From NCBI GenBank assembly GCA_900547555.1, contig URHG01000022.1, positions 1 through 39,399 of the forward strand: a stretch of 39,399 nucleotides of DNA, in the 5' to 3' direction. The DNA is from an uncultured Porphyromonadaceae bacterium. Lineage in GTDB: Bacteria; Bacteroidota; Bacteroidia; Bacteroidales; UBA11471. Shown in pieces: positions 1 through 8,403 of this stretch. Every line of letters begins with the position of its first letter. Position 1 is the first letter of the stretch. A program made the position numbers and the translations under genes. The notes beneath the pieces were generated by a model. The model had not been told where the DNA came from, did not search any database, and was given only the letters and a program-made list of their open reading frames with translations.

Positions 1-41
1 ATCCGAGAATTAAGATTGCAGGGGAAATATGAGAAGAAAAA

Positions 42-70
42 GGGGAGTTCCTTTGTAAAGGAGACTCCCC
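42..70 (-). terminator. Rho-independent terminator after iorB
   Basis: A nearly perfect hairpin pairs GGGGAGT with ACTCCCC and, inside it, TCCTTT with AAAGGA around a 2-nt loop. Read on the minus strand it is followed by a T-rich run (TTTTTCTTCT). It lies 8 bases beyond the iorB stop codon, where the iorA-iorB transcript should end. Confidence 0.85.
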
Positions 71-78
71 GGATCCGA

Positions 79-649
79 TTATTTAATGTAATTTTGTGCG
101 AATTCACGTCCAGCACGTAATGCTTTCAAGTTCATCTCTACGACATCTGCACCTTTGCGTTCGAAAATTGACATGATACCTTTTTCCAGGTATTCGAAGG
201 GAATTTCGATGAAAGGAGAACCGGCTCCCATCATCACGAAGTTGCTGGCACGTACGTTACCTGCCGCTTCTTTAGCGATGCTGTCAGCGTCAATGATTAC
301 CTGGTGAGGAAGGGCTTTCAACGTAGCCATCAAGGTCTCAACTTCCGGGTAATTCGGAATATTGATGAATGGAGTAGCGTTCGTTACCACGTAACCTCCT
401 TTTTTCAAGTAGGGAAGATAACGTAATGCCTCCATAGGCTCAACTGAAAGGATAATATCAGCTGTTCCTTTGGCAATCAGGTCAGAGAAAATCGGTTTGT
501 CGGAGATTCTCATGAAAGACTGCACATCACCTCCACGTTGACTCATTCCGTGAGTACAGGTTATTGTTGAGGGCGGCAGACCCCAATGCTGCTGCGATAG
601 AAAGGATTCCCTGTCCACCTACACCCGCTAATATAATATCTGTCTTCAT
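79..649 (-). pseudogene. iorB: indolepyruvate ferredoxin oxidoreductase beta subunit, frameshifted
   Basis: IorB is the gamma-type subunit that works with IorA to oxidise aryl pyruvates to aryl-acetyl-CoA with ferredoxin as acceptor. The natural start is the ATG at 649, giving MKTDIILAGVGGQGILSIAA, the standard IorB opening. That frame reads to about LNNNLY and soon stops. The conserved HGMSQRGGDVQS motif and everything after it, ending REFAQNYIK, lie in another frame. The usual six or so residues between these parts (typically like LKQAEV) are missing, which fits a deletion of about 17 nt near position 553. The downstream frame has no credible start of its own. The gene follows iorA by 47 nt. 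Either it is truly broken or the sequence has an error; as read, the enzyme lacks an intact beta subunit. Confidence 0.85.
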
Positions 650-696
650 AATTTTAAATTTTAAGTTTTAGATTTTAAATTGATTATTGAATCAAT

Positions 697-2301
697 TTAT
701 TTTTTCTTTTTCTTAGCGTCTCTTGCAGCTTTCTGGATACAAACTCTTCTCGGGATGATTACGGATACACCCTTGTATTCGATCTCGTCACGGATGATCT
801 TGCATAATTCATCGTGATTTTTCGGTACAGGAAGTAGAACACGGATATGTTCCGGTTCAACACCAATACCGCGACAGATAGATTCCAGATGTCCTAGTGC
901 TGAAGATTCCTGACCTCCGGTCATGGAGATGGATTCATTATCGGAAATGATAATTGTGATGTTGGCTTTCTCGTTTACAGCATCCAGTAACCCGGTCATT
1001 CCGGAGTGAGTGAATGTGGAGTCACCGATAACGGATACAGCCGGGTATAATCCTGCATCTGCGGCACCTTTTGCCATGGTGATAGAGGCTCCCATGTCCA
1101 CGCAAGAGTTGATCGCTTGGAATGGAGGAAGGGCTCCTAAAGTATAACAACCGATGTCAGAGAATACACGTGCATTCGGGTATTCGGCAACAACTGCATT
1201 CAATGCGGCGTATACGTCTCTGTGGCTACATCCCACGCAAAGGGCCGGTGGACGAGGTGCCACGATCTCCGGTACAGGCGATCCCTCGATAGAAGGTAAT
1301 CCGAATGCTTTCGCCACGTGATCCGGGTTCAACTCTCCGTCTCTGGGGAGCGTGCCGTCCAAGCGTCCGAGTACACATTCTTTTTCCAAATAACCCTTCA
1401 ATGCTTCCTCTACGATCGGGTATCCTTCTTCTAATACAAGTAATTTTTCGGTGCTTTCCGCCAACTTGGTGATCATCTTTCTAGGAAGAGGATATTGGCT
1501 TACTTTTACTACCGGGTAAGGACAGTTTCCACCGAATACTTCCATCAGGTAGTTGTAACCGATACCACAAGCGACGATACCCATAGATTTGTCAGCCCCG
1601 TCAATGTATTGGTTGAAGGAAGAGTTATCAGATGCCTCTTCGAAAGCGTTTTGTTTCTCTAGTAATAATTTATATCTTTTTTTAGCGATAGCGGGAAGTA
1701 ACACGAATTGACGTTTGTCTTCCGGTAAACGTATTGCATTTTCGGCTTTAGCCTCTCTTGGTTCAACACCGGAACGAGAGTGTGCCAAACGAGTTGTGAT
1801 TCTTAATAACACGGGAGTTCCCATTTGTTCTGACAGGTCGAAAGCGTAACGGGTCATGTCGTATGCCTCTTGTTGGTTAGAAGGTTCCATGATCGGAATT
1901 AAGGCAAATTTACCGTACATGCGTGAATCCTGCTCGTTTTGAGAAGAGTGCATCGACGGGTCGTCGGCAACGAGTACGACAAGGCCTCCGTTTACTCCGG
2001 TGATGGCCGAGTTTACAAATGCGTCGGCAGCCACATTGAGGCCGACATGCTTCATGCAGACCAATGCGCGTTTGCCCATGTAAGACATACCGAGAGCCGA
2101 CTCCATAGCCGTTTTTTCGTTTGTACACCAACGGCAGAAGATGTTCCTTTCGCAGGCAAGAGCGTTGTCTTGTATATATTCTGTGATTTCGGTCGAAGGA
2201 GTGCCGGGGTAAGCGTACACGCCGCTCAATCCGGCATGTATGGCTCCCAATGCGACGGCTTGGTCGCCCAATAATAAAATTTTGTGTGTCTGCTCTGTCA
2301 T
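697..2301 (-). CDS. iorA: indolepyruvate ferredoxin oxidoreductase alpha subunit
   Basis: This is the 534-residue catalytic, thiamine-diphosphate-binding subunit of the IOR complex, which ferments aromatic amino acids through their 2-keto acids. The N-terminal pyruvate-binding domain has YAYPGTPSTEITEY (about residues 29-42). The TPP domain has CVGCSHRDVYAAL (about 355), DIGCYTLGALPPF, and the GDS...N diphosphate/Mg motif (GDS 426-428, N455). The protein ends in a lysine-rich tail without the two CxxCxxCxxxCP [4Fe-4S] motifs found at the C-terminus of archaeal and many bacterial IorA proteins of about 600 residues or more. It must therefore pass electrons differently or use a separate ferredoxin-like partner. 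It begins 9 nt after the stop of the upstream amidase gene, so the two are probably co-transcribed. Confidence 0.93.
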   Translation of the reverse strand: MTEQTHKILLLGDQAVALGAIHAGLSGVYAYPGTPSTEITEYIQDNALACERNIFCRWCTNEKTAMESALGMSYMGKRALVCMKHVGLNVAADAFVNSAITGVNGGLVVLVADDPSMHSSQNEQDSRMYGKFALIPIMEPSNQQEAYDMTRYAFDLSEQMGTPVLLRITTRLAHSRSGVEPREAKAENAIRLPEDKRQFVLLPAIAKKRYKLLLEKQNAFEEASDNSSFNQYIDGADKSMGIVACGIGYNYLMEVFGGNCPYPVVKVSQYPLPRKMITKLAESTEKLLVLEEGYPIVEEALKGYLEKECVLGRLDGTLPRDGELNPDHVAKAFGLPSIEGSPVPEIVAPRPPALCVGCSHRDVYAALNAVVAEYPNARVFSDIGCYTLGALPPFQAINSCVDMGASITMAKGAADAGLYPAVSVIGDSTFTHSGMTGLLDAVNEKANITIIISDNESISMTGGQESSALGHLESICRGIGVEPEHIRVLLPVPKNHDELCKIIRDEIEYKGVSVIIPRRVCIQKAARDAKKKKK

Positions 2302-2310
2302 AGTAGGGAT

Positions 2311-3075
2311 CTATTGTTTCAGGGTAAAGTCGTCCCCGTCGTTGAGTACGGGGAATTTCTGACGGAATTTTTCCAATTCGTTCATGTCTATATCGGCATA
2401 GGCTTCGCATTCGACACCGGGTGTGCAGGAAGCCAAAGTTCGACCGTAAGCATCGAGTACCACGCTGTCGCCCGAATATGAACAGGCAGGGTCGTTGCCT
2501 ACGCGATTTACACCAGCGATAAAACATTGGTTCTCGATTGCCCGGGCTCGCAATAGGGCTTTCCACGCTTCGGCGCGTGATGACGGCCAACTGGCGACAT
2601 ACAGTGCCATGTCGTAGTCGTTTCGGTTACGGGAGAATACGGGAAAACGTAGGTCATAACATATCTGCAACAATATACGTACACCCATATATTCTACTAT
2701 TACGCGGTCTTTTCCGGCTGTGTAATGTTTATCTTCACCGCCGAAGGTGAAGAGATGATGTTTATCGTAACAGGTTACGCTGCCGTCGGGTTTTACGAAG
2801 TAGAAACGGTTATAGAAAAGCCCTTTTTCTTCGACGGCTACACTTCCGGCCAAAGCACAGTTGTGTTGCATGGCCGAATCTTTCATCCATTGTAACGTGT
2901 GGCTATCGGCCGGCTCGGCTATACCTTGTGGTTGCGTACAAAATCCGGTAGAGAACATCTCGGGGAGGACGTACAAGTCGGCCTTTTCGCAACGGGAAAA
3001 AGTTTCGGAGAAACGTTGCCGGTTAGCCGCTGGGTCGGCCCAAGTGATTTCTCTTTGCAATATGGCAATTTTCAT
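2311..3075 (-). CDS. nitrilase-superfamily omega-amidase (YafV-like)
   Basis: This 254-residue carbon-nitrogen hydrolase has the Glu-Lys-Cys triad in order: E39 in LPEMFSTGF, K105 in YDKHHLFTFGGE and C139 in ICYDLRFPVFSRN. The RFPVFSRN stretch and the length match the YafV/Nit2 branch, which hydrolyses 2-oxoglutaramate and 2-oxosuccinamate left by glutamine- or asparagine-dependent transamination. It is the first gene of the minus-strand cluster with iorA and iorB. Transamination of aromatic amino acids gives the 2-keto acids that IOR uses, so a linked role in keto-acid metabolism is a reasonable inference. The exact substrate cannot be read from sequence. Confidence 0.88.
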   Translation of the reverse strand: MKIAILQREITWADPAANRQRFSETFSRCEKADLYVLPEMFSTGFCTQPQGIAEPADSHTLQWMKDSAMQHNCALAGSVAVEEKGLFYNRFYFVKPDGSVTCYDKHHLFTFGGEDKHYTAGKDRVIVEYMGVRILLQICYDLRFPVFSRNRNDYDMALYVASWPSSRAEAWKALLRARAIENQCFIAGVNRVGNDPACSYSGDSVVLDAYGRTLASCTPGVECEAYADIDMNELEKFRQKFPVLNDGDDFTLKQ

Positions 3076-3097
3076 GGTATTTTCGATTGATGACCTA

Positions 3098-3105
3098 CAA
3101 AGTTA
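3098..3105 (-). promoter_or_regulatory. -7 promoter element for the amidase-iorAB cluster
   Basis: The minus strand reads TAACTTTG, a full match to the Bacteroidetes -7 consensus TAnnTTTG, 23 bases upstream of the amidase start. No good TTG -33 element lies at the expected 20-bp distance, so the call rests on the -7 box and its position. Confidence 0.5.
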
Positions 3106-3233
3106 ATGATTTTGCCGGTAAATAAAAGAAATATTTTTTGTTTTGAGTAAATAAGAGAGAAATTTAGTATTTTTCTGTATTCGGGTATTGTATATAATAT
3201 GGGTGTTGCAGATGAAGGAAGTCAGATAAAAAA

Positions 3234-3269
3234 GAGAAGGCCTCACAAAAATCTTGTGAGGCCTTCTCT
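3234..3269 (-). terminator. Terminator downstream of tRNA-Ser
   Basis: A strong hairpin (AGAAGGCCTCACAA paired with TTGTGAGGCCTTCT) is followed on the minus strand by TCTTTTTT. It starts just 4 bases after the 3' end of the tRNA and ends that transcript. Confidence 0.88.
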
Positions 3270-3272
3270 GTG

Positions 3273-3359
3273 CGGAAAGACAGGGATTCGAACCCTGGGT
3301 ACCCGTAAGGGTACAACGGTTTTCGAGACCGTCCCGATCGACCACTCCGGCATCTTTCC
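3273..3359 (-). tRNA. tRNA-Ser (anticodon CGA)
   Basis: On the minus strand the 87-nt RNA has acceptor arms GGAAAGA and TCTTTCC and a T-arm with CAGGGTTCGAATCCCTG. The anticodon stem ACGGT/ACCGT holds the loop CTCGAAA, giving anticodon CGA, which reads UCG. The long variable arm (TGTACCCTTACGGGTACC) marks a type II tRNA, as expected for serine. The discriminator is G, again as in serine tRNAs. Only CA, not the full CCA, follows, so CCA is likely added after transcription. Confidence 0.95.
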
Positions 3360-3526
3360 ATAGGTCGTTCGTGAAATCGGGGACAAAAGTATAAACTATT
3401 TTTTAAATCTCCAATCCCTATGTGAAAAATATTTTTGGAAATATCGATTTCTCGATGTTGTACCCTCTTATTGCATCGAGAGTCGTCGTTATGCGACAGT
3501 CTTATAATATATGACGGCCTTCGGTA

Positions 3527-4000
3527 TTATTGTTTCCGGTTTTTGTAGGGATTCTGAGACAGATACGAGTTGTAATAGCGTACGTCTCCGGTTACCTCTT
3601 GTCCTACCCATGAAGGCAGAGCGAATGCTTCATCTTCATGTTCCAGTTCTATTTCGGCGATGACGAGGCCTTCGTTTTCACCTTTGAATTCGTCGATTTC
3701 CCATATTTTCCCGTCGGGAGCTTTATAGCGGTAACGTATTTTTTCGATCAGCGGTTTTATGCACAGTGTGTCGAGTAATGTTATGGCATCGGCTGTCGGG
3801 ATTTCATATTCATATTCCGCTCGGCTGCAACCGGTCGTAACCCCTTTGATGGTAATGAATCCTTTTTCTCCGGCAATGCGTATTCTCACTGTGCGGGAAG
3901 CGTCGGTGCATAAATACCCTTGTTTATAATAGGTTGAGACGCTCTCGTTTTTATAAATATTGTTTACGACTAAAAATTTTCTTTCTATTTCTTGTTTCAT
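3527..4000 (-). CDS. CYTH domain protein (triphosphate tunnel metalloenzyme family)
   Basis: This 157-residue protein opens with the diagnostic ExExK signature (E4, E6, K8 in MKQEIERKFLV). Further charged strand motifs of the eight-stranded tunnel follow: RTVRIRI, GFITIKG, EYEYEIP, KIRYRY and AEIELEHEDE. Proteins of this family bind triphosphate compounds with divalent metals. Short bacterial members without a CHAD domain are often inorganic tripolyphosphatases, and a few are class IV adenylate cyclases, so the substrate is unresolved. A 7/8 match to the -7 promoter box (TATCTTTA on the minus strand, 4028-4035) lies just upstream, so it is probably transcribed alone. Confidence 0.88.
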   Translation of the reverse strand: MKQEIERKFLVVNNIYKNESVSTYYKQGYLCTDASRTVRIRIAGEKGFITIKGVTTGCSRAEYEYEIPTADAITLLDTLCIKPLIEKIRYRYKAPDGKIWEIDEFKGENEGLVIAEIELEHEDEAFALPSWVGQEVTGDVRYYNSYLSQNPYKNRKQ

Positions 4001-4111
4001 AAGAAGGGGTTTTGTCCGTTTGGTCGGTAAAGATAAATAAAATAACCCGATTTTGAGTGTTAAGGAATCTATGATTGTTATTACTGTGTAGGATTGAGTA
4101 GATATTTTTTC

Positions 4112-4119
4112 TACCTTTG
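4112..4119 (+). promoter_or_regulatory. -7 promoter element for the DUF5686 gene
   Basis: TACCTTTG matches TAnnTTTG exactly and lies 25 bases before the ATG at 4145. No TTG is present at the usual -33 spacing. Confidence 0.5.
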
Positions 4120-4144
4120 CTGCCTGAAAGAAATTTGCCGATAA

Positions 4145-6718
4145 ATGAGTAAATATATAGCGAGTTTTTTTATTTTGCTCTCTTTTTTTTGCCTAACTAC
4201 CAAAGTCGAGGCACAAACGACAACCATTACAGGTGTCGTAACCGATTCTATTACTGAAGCACCGCTTTCTTTTATATCGGTATTTTTAGGTGGAACGACA
4301 ACGGGTGTAATGACCGACGATAACGGCCGATATACGATACGTACTTCTAATACCAATTTTTCGGAGATAGGAGCCTCTTCTCTCGGGTATCGCGAAAAAA
4401 GAATACCTATAAAGCCGGGCGGTACTCATGTAATAAACATTGCGTTGCGTCCGTCGGATTATATTCTGAAAGACGTCGATATCCGACCTAAAAAAGAGAA
4501 ATACAGTCGCAAAAACAATCCGGCAGTGGAGTTTGTCAAAAAGCTTATTGAACGTCGGGACGAAAACAATCCCGAGAATCATGATTTTTATTCGTATGAA
4601 CAGTACGATAAAATGACGATGGCTTTAAATGATTTTTCGGAAGAGCAGAGAGATAGACGGGTTTTCAAGAAATTCCAGTTCCTTTTTGATTTTGTCGATA
4701 CTTCGGAGGTAACAGGCAAACCTATTCTTACCGTTTCTATTCGGGAGAAAGTCTCTAAAAATTATTATCGCAAAGAACCGAAGTCGCACCGTCAGAAAGT
4801 AGAAGGCGTCTATGCCGAGGGGGTCGACCAGATGTTCAGTCGCGAAGGTATTGCGGCTTTTTACAATGAGGTGTTCAAGGAAATTGATATATTTCAGAAC
4901 AATATAACCCTTATGCTTACCCGATTTGTGAGTCCTCTCTCAACGTTGGGGCCGGCATTTTATAAGTATTATTTAGGTGATACGCTGATGTTGGACGGCG
5001 AAAAGTGTCTGAAACTGTCGTTCGTACCGTTCAATTCCGAGTCGGCGGGATTTGTCGGTAATCTTTATGTTACACTCGATTCCACCTATTTTGTCAAGAA
5101 ACTCGATATGGCAGTTCCCAAAGATATCAATCTGAATTTTGTCGAAGATTTGATTATCAGTCAGGAATTTACCCGTACACCCGATGGTACCCGCATAAAA
5201 ATGAAAGACGATATGGTCGTCGAGTTTCAGATGATGCCGGGTACGCCCAAGTTGTATACGCGTCGGCTGGCTATGTACCGGAAGCATAGTTTCGAAGAGC
5301 CGGTGGAGAAAGAGATACAATCTCTTTTCGATCAGGAAAAACGCGTTGTTGTCGACGAGATGGCCGAAGTGATGCCGTCTTCATTTTGGGACGATAACCG
5401 TCAGGCCGAGTTGAAAAAGAAAGAAGGTATGGTAAACCAGTTGCTCGAGCGTTTGCGTGCCATACCCGTTTATTATTGGCTCGAGAAAATCATAAAGATA
5501 CTTATAACCGGCTATGTAGAGACCAATGAAGATAAGGATCTGAGTAAGTTCGATTTCGGGCCTATGAATACGACGATCAGCGGTAACTCGGTCGAAGGTG
5601 CCCGTTTACGGGTCGGCGGTTTTACGACGGCCAATCTCAACAAGCATTGGTTTTGGAAAGGATATGTTGCCTACGGTTTCCGCGACCATCGGGTGAAATA
5701 TTCTTCACGTGTAGAATATTCGTTCAATGAAAAGAGCTATTCTCCGGCTGAGTATCCGATCCATTCGTTGGCACTTACCCATACTTATGATATAAACCAG
5801 TTGGGGCAACAATATCAGTACACCAATAAAGATAACGTGTTTCTGGCATTGAAGCGTATGAGCGACACCAAGACTTCGTATCTCCAAAATACCGAGTTGT
5901 CGTATCAGCGGGAACATGATTTCGGATTGTCCTATGGTGCCAATCTGCGTTATAAGATAGAAGAGTCGACCCGTTGGGTTCCGTTCATAGAAAATAACGG
6001 GAAACGACATAAATATTATAATTGGGCCGAAACCGAGCTGCATATAAGATATGCCCCCAATGAAAAGTTCTATCAGACAAAGGGCATGCGTTACCCGATA
6101 AATAGAGATGCGCCTATTTTCTTTTTATCGCATACGTTCTCTCCAAAAGATTTTCTGGGCAGTTCCTATATGATAAACCGTACCGATTTCCGTTTTTCAA
6201 AAGATTTCTGGTTCTCGGCGTTCGGGCATATCGAGTCGGAATTCCAGTTCAGTCATGTATGGAATCAGGCACCGTTTACGATGCTTATCCTGCCCAATGC
6301 CAACTTGTCGTATACCATACAGGAGGGATCATATAGTTTGTTGAGTCCTATGGAGTTTGTTCTCGACTCGTATGCTTCTTGGGATATAACTTATTTTGCC
6401 AATGGAATTCTTTTCAATCGTATTCCGGGAGTGAAGTTGTTGCGTATTCGGGAAGTGGTTTCGTTCAAAGGATTTTTTGGAAATTTGTCCGATAAGAACA
6501 ATCCTTATTTGGCAAGTCGTAATCCCGACTTATGGCGGTTTCCCGGCGAGAATTCCGTGTATACAATGAATCCTCGTCGGCCGTATATGGAGTTGGGGGT
6601 CGGTCTCGACAACATCTTCAAGATATTGCGTATCGAGTATGTATGGCGATTGACTTATCGCGAACATAAAGATGTCGCAAAAGGTGGTGTGCGTATCGCT
6701 TTGCATTTCTCATTTTAG
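4145..6718 (+). CDS. DUF5686 / carboxypeptidase-regulatory-like domain outer-membrane protein
   Basis: This 857-residue protein starts with a signal peptide (hydrophobic FFILLSFFCL, cleavage near VEAQ, about residue 24). A carboxypeptidase-regulatory-like beta-sandwich follows (about 28-110, TITGVVTDSITEAPLSFISV). The rest matches the DUF5686 family common in Bacteroidetes. The second half alternates aromatic and polar residues as in a beta-barrel and ends with phenylalanine (RIALHFSF), the usual C-terminal signal for BAM insertion, so it is predicted to sit in the outer membrane. It resembles a TonB-dependent receptor in its N-terminal domain but has no TonB plug, so it is not a SusC protein. 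No partner gene is adjacent, and function is unknown. Confidence 0.85.
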   Translation: MSKYIASFFILLSFFCLTTKVEAQTTTITGVVTDSITEAPLSFISVFLGGTTTGVMTDDNGRYTIRTSNTNFSEIGASSLGYREKRIPIKPGGTHVINIALRPSDYILKDVDIRPKKEKYSRKNNPAVEFVKKLIERRDENNPENHDFYSYEQYDKMTMALNDFSEEQRDRRVFKKFQFLFDFVDTSEVTGKPILTVSIREKVSKNYYRKEPKSHRQKVEGVYAEGVDQMFSREGIAAFYNEVFKEIDIFQNNITLMLTRFVSPLSTLGPAFYKYYLGDTLMLDGEKCLKLSFVPFNSESAGFVGNLYVTLDSTYFVKKLDMAVPKDINLNFVEDLIISQEFTRTPDGTRIKMKDDMVVEFQMMPGTPKLYTRRLAMYRKHSFEEPVEKEIQSLFDQEKRVVVDEMAEVMPSSFWDDNRQAELKKKEGMVNQLLERLRAIPVYYWLEKIIKILITGYVETNEDKDLSKFDFGPMNTTISGNSVEGARLRVGGFTTANLNKHWFWKGYVAYGFRDHRVKYSSRVEYSFNEKSYSPAEYPIHSLALTHTYDINQLGQQYQYTNKDNVFLALKRMSDTKTSYLQNTELSYQREHDFGLSYGANLRYKIEESTRWVPFIENNGKRHKYYNWAETELHIRYAPNEKFYQTKGMRYPINRDAPIFFLSHTFSPKDFLGSSYMINRTDFRFSKDFWFSAFGHIESEFQFSHVWNQAPFTMLILPNANLSYTIQEGSYSLLSPMEFVLDSYASWDITYFANGILFNRIPGVKLLRIREVVSFKGFFGNLSDKNNPYLASRNPDLWRFPGENSVYTMNPRRPYMELGVGLDNIFKILRIEYVWRLTYREHKDVAKGGVRIALHFSF

Positions 6719-6843
6719 GGTAGATGATATGACGCAGGTAGATGGTGCGTATTGTAGAAATAGAATGTTGATAAGTGTGAATAAATACAAATTTGTTGAT
6801 AAAAACAAACAAATGATATATTCCTAATTCAATACGAAAATAC

Positions 6844-6851
6844 TACCTTTG
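6844..6851 (+). promoter_or_regulatory. -7 promoter element for the Mur-like/DUF4924/rfbD/prfC operon
   Basis: TACCTTTG is an exact TAnnTTTG match. Transcription would begin near 6858. This argues against the in-frame ATG at 6868, which would have almost no leader, and favours the ATG at 6928. Confidence 0.55.
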
Positions 6852-6927
6852 TCCAATAATTGTCGGCGTGTGGCAATGGTCGGGATTTTATCCCCTCGTT
6901 GTTGTGTGTCGGTGTTATGGAAAATAT

Positions 6928-7824
6928 ATGACAGATAATATTCATATTATTGCTTGTGGAGAGGAGCTCTTGTCTCGTGTGGCTTTTGCCATGCAGGAAA
7001 AAGGTCTTTCCGTTTCTTGTTCGGGTTGTGCTCCCGATTTGCAGATGATGCTCGAGAATGGCGGCGTGTTTGTCGGTTCTTTGCAGCAGGCCGTAGCTGC
7101 CGGTCGTAAGGTGAATTTTGTTGTTTCTCCTGCTCTCGGTGCCGATGCCGAGATAGAATATGCCGAAATGTTGCATCTTCCGGTTATTCCAGTGTCGGAT
7201 TTGTTTATATCTCTCACCGAGAACAAGGCACTTGTCGTAGAGTGTAATCCCCGTTTTCCCAATCGTATACTTTCTATTATATGGCATGTGTTGCAAGCAC
7301 AGAAGCGTAAATGCGATTATTTGACCGAGAGTTTCATGCAGGGACTTTCTCGCAAGGTCTCTTTGTCTGAGAATACGCGTATATGCCTGCTCGACGGCGA
7401 TTTGTTGTTGCATACCGAGAGTCGCAATTATAAATCGAATATCCTTGTTCTTTCCTCGCTTTTGTGGAAAGAGACACCCGATTATCCCACGTTCGAGTCT
7501 TATCTCGATGTATGGCATAAAGTCGTCAATTCCATCGACCGTAACGGTATTCTCATCTACAATCAGGCTGTAACTGTTTTTCAGGAGTGGGCCGAGAATG
7601 TGCGGGAAGATATTACGGCTATACCGTATAAAGCACACCCTTATCGAAAAGAGGGCGATGTTTGTTTCCTGACCGGCTCGAAGACCGAGATGCAGTTGTC
7701 TTATCCCTGCGATGAAGAATTGTTGTGCGACATCAATGCGGCGAGGTTGGTGTGCCGGCAATTGGGCGTGGCCGACAAGTCTTTTTATCAAATGATTGTC
7801 TCGGCCGATTTTTTGAGAAAATAA
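6928..7824 (+). CDS. Mur-ligase-like protein lacking the ATP-binding P-loop and C-terminal domain (probable pseudoenzyme)
   Basis: The 298-residue product (start 6928; an in-frame ATG at 6868 is less likely) follows the first two domains of Mpl/MurC-type peptidoglycan ligases. The N-terminal NIHIIACGEE stretch matches the nucleotide-sugar Rossmann start. Later LLDGDLLLHTESRNYKSNIL, then YPTFESYLDVWHKVVNSI and NGILIYNQA match the central domain of Mpl (compare LEGDEYL, FPTFENYV, GGILIYN). DEELLCDINAARLVCRQLGV matches the helix after the conserved GEHN motif. Key catalytic parts are changed: the GxxGKTT P-loop is replaced by ECNPRFPNRIL, the WDH after the central strand by WKE, and GEHN by DEEL. 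The protein stops where the C-terminal ligase domain should begin. It probably cannot ligate, and may bind a muropeptide precursor or regulate. It heads an operon, 10 nt before DUF4924. Confidence 0.75.
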   Translation: MTDNIHIIACGEELLSRVAFAMQEKGLSVSCSGCAPDLQMMLENGGVFVGSLQQAVAAGRKVNFVVSPALGADAEIEYAEMLHLPVIPVSDLFISLTENKALVVECNPRFPNRILSIIWHVLQAQKRKCDYLTESFMQGLSRKVSLSENTRICLLDGDLLLHTESRNYKSNILVLSSLLWKETPDYPTFESYLDVWHKVVNSIDRNGILIYNQAVTVFQEWAENVREDITAIPYKAHPYRKEGDVCFLTGSKTEMQLSYPCDEELLCDINAARLVCRQLGVADKSFYQMIVSADFLRK

Positions 7825-7834
7825 TGTTCGTCCT

Positions 7835-8380
7835 ATGATAGTTGCCGGCCAGAAGAAAAAAGAAAACATTGCCGAGTATCTCCTTTACATGTGGCAGATC
7901 GAGGATATTATACGGGCTTGCGGAGGGAATATCGACGTTATCCAAACGCAGATTATCGACGGTTATCGAGGACAATCGCCCGAGACGATGAAAGCTATTC
8001 GCGAGTGGTACGAGAACTTGTGCGAGATGATGCGCCTTGAAGGAGTTATGGAGAAGGGGCATTTGCAAATCAATAAAAATGTCATTCTCGATTTGTCCGA
8101 TTTGCATCAGCAGTTGTTGAAGTCTCCCCGGGAACCGTTTTACGGGGCTACATTTTTCAAGACACTGCCTTATATCGTAGAGTTGAGGGCGCGTTCGGGA
8201 AATACCGAGGCGGGAGAACTCGAAACTTGTTTCAATGCTCTTTACGGTGTTCTTATGTTGCGATTGCAGAAAAAGGAGATCTCACCCGAGACCGAGAAGG
8301 CTATACACCAGATTTCACAATTCCTTGTGCTCCTTTCCGAGAAATACAAGCAGGACAAGGCGGGTGAGTTGGAACTATAA
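7835..8380 (+). CDS. DUF4924 family protein
   Basis: This 181-residue, largely helical cytoplasmic protein is recognisable as DUF4924 by its opening (QKKKENIAEYLLYMWQIEDIIRA, broken here as QKKKENIAEYLL then YMWQIEDIIRA) and by the later EPFYGATFFKTLPYIVELR. The family is confined to Bacteroidetes and has no known function. No signal peptide, membrane segment or catalytic motif is visible. It lies 10 nt after the Mur-like gene and 23 nt before rfbD, so it is probably translated from the same mRNA. Confidence 0.82.
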   Translation: MIVAGQKKKENIAEYLLYMWQIEDIIRACGGNIDVIQTQIIDGYRGQSPETMKAIREWYENLCEMMRLEGVMEKGHLQINKNVILDLSDLHQQLLKSPREPFYGATFFKTLPYIVELRARSGNTEAGELETCFNALYGVLMLRLQKKEISPETEKAIHQISQFLVLLSEKYKQDKAGELEL

Positions 8381-8403
8381 ATAATAAAATCTTATCATAC
8401 TTT

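Noticed and set aside
6829..7869. 346-codon minus-strand frame
   Set aside because: It is antisense to the Mur-like gene, which has recognisable family blocks and a promoter; the minus frame has no family resemblance.
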